From positions 62,001-126,000 of the forward strand of contig CAMPDV010000152.1 in assembly GCA_946699065.1 (NCBI GenBank): DNA of 64,000 nucleotides. The letters run 5' to 3'. The notes beneath the pieces were generated by a model, which saw only the letters and a program-made list of their open reading frames with translations, was not told the origin of the DNA and made no database searches. Positions 54,179-64,000 of the stretch are shown here, one piece after another. The stretch is from Loxodes magnus (Eukaryota > Ciliophora > Karyorelictea > Loxodida > Loxodidae). Every line of letters begins with the position of its first letter. Within the stretch, counting starts at the first letter, position 1. A program made the translations under genes and the position numbers.

Positions 54179-57100
54179 TCAGTTTAACTACAGAGTATTG
54201 TATAGTTCCTCTAAAAATAGATATCTAGACATTTGACCAGATAACTTAGAGTTACACTGCATTTTAAAGTTTCCCTAATATTTAAATTAAAGTTAAAAAT
54301 AAGATAATTACTATCCTTCCTTACTTTTGAGAGTATCTACCACAAATTTACCAAAGTTAAATATTTTTTGCTTCACTTCTTAAAGAATTTCTGACTCCAT
54401 TATTTTTTCCATTTTATCTCCTTTGATTAATTTATGTGATATGCTATCATTATTTTTCTGAATGCTAGTAAACTTACACTGTTCTAATATAGACTCTTTA
54501 TTATATCTTATCCAGCTAAGTTTAATTCACTTTACTCTTGCTCTATATCTAAAAAGCTGAGAAGAATTTGAAGTTACAAAATGCTTCCAAATATAATCAA
54601 GTTTTACTAGTTTGCTTCCTAGCTAAGCTTCAGCTTACATTTCCAAGGACTTATACATATCACTTTTATAAAGTTTTTTGATAAAATGAAAAAAACGATG
54701 AGCATGATTGATATTTCTCTGCATCATTCTAACTTACTTGTTTAAAGCTTCTTTAGTCGGAGATAAGAACTAAAGGCGGTATTGCTCATATCGAGATAAA
54801 TTGTCTAGTTATCTTCAGTCTTCTAGTCAAATGAAATAACTAACCATCCAATTTATTACCTCTTCAGGCAAATTCTTGAAGTTAATTATTAGATTTTCTA
54901 GCAAATCTTCCAAGATTTCTAAGAACAGCTTCAGCTAGATTTCTTATGCTTCCAATTTTTGCTCATTTTGAATTTACTTTCTATCAGACATTAGATGCTT
55001 TAATTATACTTTTCTATCATAGCAAAGTCTATCAATTGTAGTCTTTGAATACTTTCTTAACCATTTTAACAAGATTTTTCTGTTTTATTGATAGAACACA
55101 TTTTTGACTTACTCCTAGATTCTCTAGTTAATTTGAAGTTGCTTGCTTATCTTTTTATTGTTCTATATTTTCTCTTAGTTTGTGCAGATGTTTAAAATGA
55201 ATCCAAATTATGAGGGATTTATAGTATCATTTTTCTACTATCTTTTTCTCTATGATTCTTCCTCTTTTAGTTCTTCTGATGCTTTACTTTGAATAATGCT
55301 TAAAAACCCAATTGAATGATTATAGATCTTTTACTACTTGTAGCCTTTATTTTTGCATTAGATATATTTATCATTCTATTCAACGGATTCGTTGATGAAG
55401 TTTTCACTGTATGTGTCTATTCCTTATCCTTAAACTTCAAGCCCCATATCCGAGTTTCGATTTTAGATTTAAAGTTCGCTTTGATTATTATGATTAGTGT
55501 GATTTTCAGTTTTGTACTTAGTTTATTCAACAGCACTTTTAGGACTTTTCTATTCATTTTCTAGAGCTATATTATATATTCTACTGTAATATCTACATCT
55601 TTCTTTAAACTTTTAGCGGATATTAGAACGCGTTCTAATAATCTCTTACTTATTAATATTTCTCTGAATCTCTTCAGAAGAAGAAGTTTATTAGGCCGAA
55701 AAAGAGTTTTGAGGAATTAGAAATGAAGATGTACTTTCCTCAGTTGAGTATATAGTTTGATTATTTTCTGTGCTTTCAACTTGAGGCTTAACTTTGCTAT
55801 TATAGTTTTTATCTCTCATTTTTGTTTTCTGAGGTACAATAATGATTGGCTCTTACTCTGATTACTAAGTTTAATGTTCTTATTCACTTGGAAATGTTTC
55901 AATTAATTGAATTTGATATGTTTCACACTTTTTTCCAAAGCTTTCTTATTAGTTTTGTTCGTTCTGCGGAAGCTATTACTTTGAATACTTTGTCTTTAGT
56001 TTCTCCAACGGAGGTAAATTTTTTTGAAACTAAATTTTGAATTTATTCGAGCAATCAGATTGCTTCTCTGGTTTTTCTACTACTATTTTTTACTTTTGCC
56101 GTATGCTTGATTATAGTTTATCTTACTATTTGCAAACTTCATATTATGTAACCTATATTTTATTCTAATTACCTGGACTATTTTTAGCACAGTTTGTATT
56201 GTTTATTTTTATACCTTTGTCTTAGTATCTCTCATCCTTATTTTTTACCACTTAATGTCCAACATCAGGATGTTGTTAAAAGCTATCTAAATGATATTCA
56301 TTCTTTTACTTAGAGTTATTGTCTTTAAAAGGTACTTTTTCGAATATATACTGACTTTAAAACTAACTTAGATTGATAGAATTATCTGATGTATCTAGGT
56401 ATTCATTTTTCTGGAAGTTAGGAGTCATTGATCTTTAATCAACTATTTTAGTCTGAAATTTTTCCTTTTATGACTTAATCAACATGCAAGATTAAGGACT
56501 TTATTCTCGAGGACTTTAATAATGCTGCTTATAAGCATAGTTCACACTCTCATCCTAGATCTGAAGCTAATTTTATAGTTCCTAACTTTTTTTATTGCTT
56601 GCTTTACACGTATTTATCTAATTAAACTTAGGAACGCTTTAACCTATGAAGCGTACTTATTTATTATTTAAAGGGCTTTTATCTAAGGAAGATATACTTG
56701 CCGAGTCTTTGATATAGGAGGTATTTAATGGGTTTGCAGAGTTGTAGTTATGCTTAGCATGTATTTAACCTGAATTACCAAAACTCTAGTTTGATAACGT
56801 GGAATTAGTATGTTTATGTATGCTCATGATACTGTTAGTTAGACTTGGTAACGAAACTTCGCTATTTGTAAATTCAGTCATTTGCTAGTTTGCCTGCTTT
56901 TTGTATTTTACCTTTTTATCAATTTGAAGGAAATCAATTGATTTGTTCAAGTTTTATCTTGTCTTTCTAGCCTTGCTTTTAGGCTTTTATGACATAGTGC
57001 TTTCTTAGCAGATAGGAACGCTAATAGTGACGTCAATTTTTTACAGATTCTTTTAAAAAGGACATTTATCGTAACTTTTATTCAAATCACTCTATTTTTC

Positions 57101-57313
57101 AGACTTTCTAACTTATTGTTTATTAAAGCTCTTGAGGCTTTTAACTATTAAAGAGTTAGAAATATCATCTAAATGCTAATTCTAACCATCTTCTTGCTTT
57201 TGAAGCTACGCTTATATCTTTTGAGTTATTTGGGTCTTTTATAACTTTTGCTACTTGGATATACCAGGTTTTAGCTTGGTATATCTCTTGAGATTATAGC
57301 TGTTTAACTTCAT
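54179..57313 (-). CDS. RasGAP-like family protein, member 5 (displaced stop)
   Basis: Exons on the minus strand are 57313-54738, 54718-54478 and 54457-54179, 1031 residues as modelled. Introns are 19 nt (54719-54737, GTAAG...GCAG) and 20 nt (54458-54477, GTAAG...TCAG). Exon 2 is 241 nt, two codons shorter than in the others. The start MKLNSYNLKRYTKLKPGIS aligns with members 2-4. The domain has LKWLRKYSK (TGG) and NWMVSYF (TGG), but FNEW is replaced by LEDLLEN. Exon 2 reads SKNFIKVICISPW and NLIIFGSILQ. At the position where all other members stop, this one has a Leu codon, and the next in-frame TGA is 42 codons on. It is the most diverged member. Confidence 0.9.
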
Positions 57314-60201
57314 ATTTATTAATGTAATTAAAATTAATTCTCTAGCCAGAAATGTATGTAGCTAACTAAACCTTGACTACACCCTTCAAGCCTACAAAAT
57401 ACAACTTGTTTGCTTCTATAATAAACCCAAAAATCTTTCCTTTCTTTTCTTATTTTCAATTAGCTTCTTTGCTTATGAATACTAATCAAGACATATAGTT
57501 AATTAGGCTATGATTAAGCTACTAATTAGTATAGTAGTTAATTTGTGTACTTTTTCTACTTTTTTTAATAAGTCTTATTTAAACTATTCAATAGCTAAGC
57601 TTCATTTCCTTTTGCTTATATCCTTTTGCTATATGACTATATAAGTATGAATAGCTCCTAAACCTAGCTCTAGCTTTTTAAGTATGACTTATCAACTTTC
57701 TGTTTATCTTCTGAAATTCAGCAAAAGAGCTTTTCTTTTATTGAAGATGGTTAGATTTATGAAACCTAGTATCCTCATATCGCTTAAATAGCAGAGTATC
57801 TCAGATTAAGTGTAGAGAGCTTCTGGATTAATTATTTTTAAGGTATAATAAATGGAAAATTTAGTAGCTTTGTTGATAATTTACCTCATAAGGTAATGCT
57901 GTCCTTATTTAGTATATTAAGAAGCTAATTTCGTTTAACCGTCAGGCTAATATTTTATCAACACTCTCCTTCTATAAAGTTTCTTTTAGCTTACTTTCAA
58001 TAATATACCCAAGCACACTAATCTAGAAATACTAAAGCCAGTAACTAGTTCTTTATAATAGCTCTAAGTACTTAAGCATTATAGTTAATTTTAATCATAT
58101 TCAAGTAAATGAAAAGCATATGATAAGGAGATTACTGAGGGCTGTAATTTATATACTGCGCTATATCAAAAAACCCTTTAAATATCTTAACGCTATTCTC
58201 TCTTTTATTCCTACCACTCAGTCATTACTTAGTTACCTTGCTTTTCTTTCATCTTAATATATCAGTAAAATAGTCCATTCTAACCACTAGAACGTACACT
58301 TAAAGGAGATTGAATCTTTATGATTAAACTATTTATTCTAAACGAACTGACTTTAAATATAGTACAATATATAAAAAATGAGAGTTGAAACTTAATATAT
58401 CACTGTGAAAACTCCTCTAGAGCTACTTATCTTTACACTATGCTTAATTTTGTTTCTAAATATACTAGAAACGTATTAATGATTATTACTAGAGTGACTC
58501 TTCATTAACTTCTTGAATAGACAATGAAGAAAGTATCAACTTGTAATTGAGTCGTTTCATCTTTACTCTTATGGCATTTCTTTGTAAATCCCTTACGATT
58601 TAGCTATGTCTATATAAAGCACCTAATGGCAATTATAGATATCATATATTTATAAAGCTCCTTTGTATTCTCATATGCTCTTAGGTTTATATGATGTCAT
58701 CTGATCTGTTGAGATATGCCTTCTTACTCTCAAATCTAAGTTTATTACTATTCTACTCTTTTTTTTTGTCTCTAAAGAAGGAAAATTTATTCACTATCCT
58801 AGTATAATTTTTAATACATTAAGATATCTTTTTACCCATTTAGTTAACTAAATTATATTAGTATCTAAGTATCTAAGTAATGAGATAGAACTATAGTCAA
58901 AAATGATTACCAAGTATTAGAATTCTAAAATATAAGAAAATGCAGAGACTAGAACTTTCCTTTTTGAACCTGATTAAACTTTCACCCTAACGAGTATTGA
59001 TTAAGTGACTTTCTAATTTCCTTTCAACTATCTGCTTTAATACCCAAACTAGAAAACTTGAAACTGGCTAATTAATATCCAGATTCAAATATCTCAAACT
59101 ACTAATAAAGCTGCTTTCTTTACCTCTCTACTAAGTTAAAAGTTTTATAAAGCAAATTATTCCTTTAAGCTCTAACCTACTTTAGCTATATCTATCTATC
59201 TTAAGCTTCGATAGATATTTAGTACTTACAATCTAATTCTGAAATACCTTAGTTTTATTGCTTCTATCATTTAGAACTTTAAGTCAATCTGTTAGAAGTA
59301 ACACTACTTAATGATTTTGCTTTGGCTTCAGCCACAGAAGCAGCTTTTATTTTTATCTTATTAAAGTCTAATATAAACTTAATATAATCGTTCTTATAGT
59401 ACTTAAGAACTGGATTATTGAATAAGACAATAGATTAACTAGATGCCTTAGTGGTAGGAACAGAAAGAAAGAGAAAGGGAAGCTAGGAGCTAGGATATGC
59501 TTAATCTCAGATCATATCTAGGGAAAAAGAGAGGACTAGAAGTAGATAAATTTGTGAAATGCAAGGTAAAACTCAAAAGTTGAGCTTGTGCAAATCAATT
59601 TTGCTTAATGGACATATGCTACAATGATAGAGTAGATATTGGATAGAGATAAGCTAATACATTAAGTATTTCCTAAGCAAATCTAGAGTACAAAAGGGAG
59701 ATAAAGTGATGGAACTTAAAATACCAGAGATGGTAATCTCGCTAAACTTGGCTCTTATTAAAGTTTAATTGCATGCTTAATAAGCATCACTATGAAAAAA
59801 TAAGGTTTCTCAATATTTCCGTCTCTCAATTCTCAACTTAAGAGAGAATTTGTTAAGTTGAAGCTAGTTCTATTGCTAAATAATTTTAAAGAAAATACAT
59901 ACAAAAGTCTGATCAGCAAACTAAAGATAAAGTGATATTTAAGAGTAGAGAAAGCAGAAAAAAGCATCGTAAGCATTTTATTTTACGAATGCTTTTAAAG
60001 TTAAATTTATAAAGCAAATGAAGAGAAAACTTTATTACAAGATCTTAAGAATCTACAGAGATATCTATAAGTATTAGTTTTAGTTAAACATTAGGCTATA
60101 ATTACTAGTAAAGCTTTCTTTGGATGGTTTTTATAAAAGAATATACCACATTCACCCTTTTAAATAATCTTAATCAAGCTCAATTATCTTACACTACAGT
60201 T
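57314..60201. other. Upstream of member 5, unresolved
   Basis: The minus-strand frame of member 5 stays open for about 150 codons upstream of its start and even contains another ATG near 57770. Paralogue alignment argues against using it. Beyond that I see no gene that I can frame. Bases 58140-60200 are AT-rich with mixed strand skew. Confidence 0.4.
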
Positions 60202-60702
60202 TCAAAGGAGATACTAATTATTTAATATTCGTTTTCTTCTTCTTTCGTAGGCTTAATATCTATCACTCTTATTTCTTTAGTCAAACTTAGAATTTTTAAC
60301 AATACTTTTTCCGATTAAATGCGATCACATATTTATACTTTTAGCAGACTAGAAGTGACTTTAATGATTTAGTTTTTTTCCTAACTGGTTTGCTTACTTT
60401 TTTAGCTATTAGTCTGTAAAAATTGCATAGCTAGGATCTTCATCCTAATATATAATCTAAAGCTATCTTACTCTGAGCTATATAAGTCCAACGTTGTATT
60501 AATCCAGGCTTTTTTCTTCGTCAGTGTTTTTTACATTTTATAAGCATTCCAGCTTCTTCTGATCTAGTTATGAATATACCTAGGATTTGTTGACTAATTA
60601 GATCTTCAGCTCAATTTAAAGAGCAATCCATATTTCATATCCCTTCGACTTATACTAAGAAGGATACTTTATGATACTAAAATACCAATCAAACACAGGC
60701 AT
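60202..60702 (-). CDS. Possible Lys/Gln-rich protein, 166 residues
   Basis: The frame runs from ATG 60702 (MPVFDWYFSIIKYPSQYKS) to TGA 60202-60204, with one internal TGA. It reads as a charged helical protein (QVYSQLDQKKLECLQNVKN; YQDEDPSYAIFTDQQLKKQ) with a basic end (RYQAYERRRKRILNNQ). The pyrimidine-rich plus strand agrees with a minus-strand gene. An upstream exon may exist, since a GTATAAAG...AGTTAG stretch of 29 nt precedes the start. No family is recognised. Confidence 0.4.
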
Positions 60703-61362
60703 TTGAAAGCTAACTTAGATTATACTTTTGCTTTATACCAAAATCATCACTCATATCTACTTCATTGGATATAAACATGAAAAAGAATACCAAAAGATGA
60801 AGTTGGGACAATGATGCTAACTAAGAAAAAATATAAGTAAAACTGTAGTTAGCAGTACTAAGAGATGAGAGCAACTACAATGAAAATAATCCATGAGTTA
60901 ACTTAAAATCAGAGAAGATATAAAAATCTGATTTTCATCAGCAAACTAGAGATGAAAAATCCAACTAAAAAACGTATTTAAGTACAGGCAAGAAATATTA
61001 AGATAGTCTATTTCCTAAAGCTTTGGTAAGCTAGAGTTTAAAGCTTCCATTCCCTTCTTTTATTACTGAAGATATCTCTTTGTTTAGTACCTTCATACCC
61101 TTACTATAACCTCTGCGATCAACTTCATCTTTCTTTTCAATCCAGTTATAATTTTAATCCTAAGTATAGCTAATCCCACTAATACTCTTCCCTAATAATT
61201 AGTATTCTAAGATAATAAATTATTATAAAAGAACTTAAGCATTTTGATTATTAAAGCATCTAATTGAAATACCCTAAACTATAAAACTAGCAATATCCAT
61301 TGAAAGTTTATACTCAAAGCTAATTATAAAGTAACTTTATTTTAGATTATCATTAGTTTAAA
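60703..61362. other. Upstream region of the kinase gene
   Basis: Between the divergent genes at 60702 and 61363. AT-rich, with no clear promoter element that I can name and no other gene. Confidence 0.4.
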
Positions 61363-63837
61363 ATGACTTCTGAAGAAAGCTTTAAGGGAAGAATAGTGGG
61401 TAATTATCTTCTGAAGGAGAAACTAGGATAAGGCTAGTATGGTGTAGTTTACAAAGGTATAAATATAGATAAAGGCTAGCCAAATGGAGTGATAGCTATT
61501 AAGTAAATAAAGAAGGCTGATCTTAATGATTACTAGAAGAATACGTTTTACTAGGAGAAAAAGAACTTGTCTAGTCTTGCTGATCATCCAAATATAGTGT
61601 AGTTTATAGAAATGCTGCAAACATAGAATAATCTATACATAGTGATGAAGTATTGCAATGGAGGAACTTTGTACTCTTATTGCTAAAAAAATAACTACAA
61701 GGTAGAAGAAACGAAAGTTCAAGTTTTCGCTGTGTAAATTTTGAGTGGTCTGAAATATATGAGATAAAAGGGTATTATACATAGGGATTTAAAACCTGAG
61801 AACATATTGCTAAACTTTGTCTCTGATTAAATATAATTAAAGATTAGTGATTTAGGATTATCGAAAGCTTTAAAGGATGGAGATTATACATTTACCGCAT
61901 GTGGAACTCCCTTGTTTGCATCTCCTGAAATACTGAATCTAGAAAATTATGACTTTAAAGCAGATATATGGTCATTTGGTGTTATAGTCTTTGAAATGCT
62001 AACAGGATCTCTTCCTTACATAGCAAATTCAATACCTAATTTAATAAAAACGTTTGATCAATAACTTCCTTGAAAAACTCTGAAAATGTCAGAAGAAGCA
62101 AAGGATTTTTTGAAATAGATATTTATAGCAGATTAAAAGAAACGAAAGGATGTCTTTGAGATATACGAACATACCTGGATAAAGAAAGGACTTTAAATGA
62201 TGAATGCAGAATACTTAATTAAACTGAAAGAAATCGAGATGAATATTCAGTAATAGGCTATTTATGTATAGAATGAAGCTAAGAAATTATTATAAAATGC
62301 TATAGGATTCTAGGAATAAGTTCAACCTAGTTAGCAAATAGTAGGGTAGAAAGAATATCAAACATCCTAAGTTCAGAACTACCAAGCATCAGAAACTCCA
62401 AATTACCCTTAGAACTAAAATTAAGATCACATTGGTTAAGCACACTCTGTTGAACCTCAGATATCTAATGCTCAATAAGCTTAAGATAATGAGGAAATGA
62501 AGTAGAAATGGAAAGATTAGAGTTAGTAGAATTAACTCCCTAGTGTAATAAGCAATCTAAATAAATAGCAATAATTAGTGTAAGAAAGAGTTTAGAAAAA
62601 TAACTAAGAAGGAATAAGTCATACCAACAATATCCAATAAAATATGCTTAAATAAAAATACAAACAGGACGAGGAAAATTATCTTCAAGAGTGAAATTAA
62701 AAATAGATAAAATCGAAAAAAAATTCAGAAGAAACTTCTGATGTCTAAGTATATTCTAATAGCGCAATTGAGTAGTAAGTTAACACTTATTAATTAAATA
62801 CTAACGTTAAGTAAGATAAACTTAAACTAATTAGTAATAAAATCGTATATTATTAATAAATGTAGCCTAATAAATAAACTTAGGCAGTCTTATAAGAATA
62901 AGGTTACAGATAAAACTTTCAGAAAAATGAGTAGAAATAGAAACAGATCTTCAGTTATGAATAGTAAATTCCATAGAAATAGAAAATAAAACAAAGCAGT
63001 GAGATAATCTAAATACTTTAATAGAAACCATCTCTTTATAGTGGAGTGAATCAGCAAAATATAATTGAAGTTTAATCTCCTCAAGTTATTAGAAAAAATG
63101 AAAGAAATCAATAGAATTAATGAAAGGAAGGGTAAAATATAATGTTCTAGTAGAATGTTTAAGCACTCTATTAAAAAAAGGAGGTAGAAATAGCAAGCCA
63201 ATAAAATTCATATGAAATTCAATTTTTCAAGGAACAAATTTAAAAATAAATAGAAGGGTTAAAAGATTCGATATGAAAAAGCAATTTTAGACATAAGATC
63301 ATCAAGTAAATGATTAATCTGTAGAAGATTGACAAAGATTTCACATACAACATGTAGTTCGCTCTAATGATAAAATACTTTTCTGCTATTACTTTGTTGA
63401 GATAATTGCAACAAACATATATGCTCATAAGGGGATTAAAAAATAGTTTTATGATAGAAAAAGAATCAAAATAAGAGCTTTAAAAATGAATTTAAGGTAC
63501 TTTATAGAACTTTGTCGAAAACATTAAATTTGGGGGAAAATTAATTAAGGAAATTTATTTTTTTACCATCCCCAATTGAAAGAGCTATAACATATGATAA
63601 CTAGATAAACTTGTACTGACAGAAACAATTAATTTACTTCTATAAATAATAGTCAAAATTTAAAGTTATCAAAAGTTAGGTAGCAAATAGAATGAAATTA
63701 AAATTTTTTTCTTAAGCATGAAAATAATTCTAGAAGAAATAATTTACGAGTCCAATAAAGAGGAAATTAAGAAAGATATACAAAAAATTACTGATATATT
63801 GATAGAGAAATTAAGACGGAAAAATTACAAGAACTGA
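61363..63837 (+). CDS. Ser/Thr protein kinase, ULK/NEK-like, with long C-terminal region
   Basis: ATG 61363 to TGA 63835-63837 gives 824 residues with no intron. The kinase domain covers about residues 12-270: Gly loop GQGQYGVV (22-29), Lys47 in AIK, Glu65, catalytic HRDLKPEN (140-147), DLG instead of DFG (163-165), activation segment CGTPLFASPE (180-189) and DIWSFG (201-206). It should be active, phosphorylating Ser/Thr. The layout and GTPLFASPE resemble Atg1/ULK and related ciliate kinases, but the exact subfamily is not certain. In-frame TGA occurs at codon 237, inside the kinase domain (LPWKTLKMSEEAKDF), and at 444, 587, 638, 709, 739 and 745, all read as Trp. The last 79 sense codons before the stop contain none. 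Residues 290-570 are Gln/Asn-rich. Residues 640-820 form a helical, Lys-rich region without a recognised domain. Confidence 0.93.
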
Positions 63838-64000
63838 TATTCTCCTACAAGTGATATTAATTTTTTATTTAGCATTAAAATAACTAAATTTCATTAAAGC
63901 AAAATATAAATGAAACGAAAAATTTTCATCTAAGCTATCTAGTCAAAATTATTAAAAATATAATAATTAATCTTCTGAGAAAGTTTCCTTTATAAACATT
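63838..64000. other. 3' flank of the kinase gene
   Basis: AT-rich sequence after the stop codon. No feature is seen. Confidence 0.5.

Noticed and set aside
55316-56040. Two plus-strand frames of 82 and 64 codons, one hydrophobic
   Set aside because: Both are antisense to exon 1 of family member 5.
57314-57774. Longer N-terminus for family member 5 from an upstream ATG
   Set aside because: Members 2, 3 and 4 all begin at the downstream Met. An open upstream frame means little in this code.
62890-63201. 103-codon minus-strand hydrophobic frame
   Set aside because: It is the codon-aligned shadow of the Gln-rich part of the kinase gene.
1-64000. AT-rich bacterial symbiont, mitochondrial or apicoplast DNA
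   Set aside because: Tiny GT-AG introns, a eukaryotic tRNA with internal pol III boxes and T-run, and Gln/Trp stop reassignment all point to a ciliate nucleus.
1-64000. CRISPR arrays, rRNA genes, telomere repeats, insertion sequences with inverted repeats, viral genes
   Set aside because: None was seen on either strand. The only repeats are the gene family and the two segmental duplications.

Overview
The window looks like the nuclear genome of a ciliate with an unusual code, most likely a karyorelict of the Loxodes type. Base composition is very AT-rich. Under the standard code no frame exceeds about 100 codons, yet long proteins appear as soon as TAA and TAG are read as Gln and TGA as Trp. 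Two observations fix the code. Aligned paralogues in the window exchange TGG for TGA, and CAA for TAA, at the same codon. The same genes still end on TGA at a conserved place. Introns are tiny (16-22 nt, GTAA...AG). TGA used as both Trp and the only stop matches the published karyorelict code (NCBI table 27). The Condylostoma code (table 28) is the main alternative.

Layout: positions 1-33700 and 54200-57300 are dominated by one multigene family. It has five long members (1-2064 partial, 13565-16640, 21711-24868, 30664-33680, 54179-57313) and one relic exon (7473-7618). All share a long, probably disordered, Gln/Ser/Lys-rich N-terminal part, a conserved C-terminal domain split by two tiny introns, and a 50-residue last exon. 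The domain weakly resembles the C-lobe of RasGAP/IQGAP proteins. Positions 1-7618 and 14563-21868 are two copies of one segment. Each holds a family member, a homologue of the gene at 16861-18066, a homologue of the gene at 4602-6304, a homologue of a small gene (intact at 21180-21668, frameshifted at 7062-7455) and a convergent family member that survives only as a relic in the first copy. A second, more diverged tandem duplication lies at about 35340-39880 and 40080-44130. Its right copy holds an intact secreted or GPI-anchored chagasin-like protein and its left copy a truncated relic of that gene.

The right part holds a tRNA-Lys(CTT) at 44221, an acidic nuclear-type protein of unknown function (46876-48063, minus), a probable second gene behind it, and a complete protein kinase gene (61363-63837) whose catalytic domain contains an in-frame TGA.

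Limits: in this code almost any frame is open, so openness alone proves nothing. Genes backed by paralogues, a recognisable domain or RNA structure carry high confidence. Single-copy frames judged only by composition are scored 0.25-0.45. Stretches whose frame could not be decided are described as unresolved.
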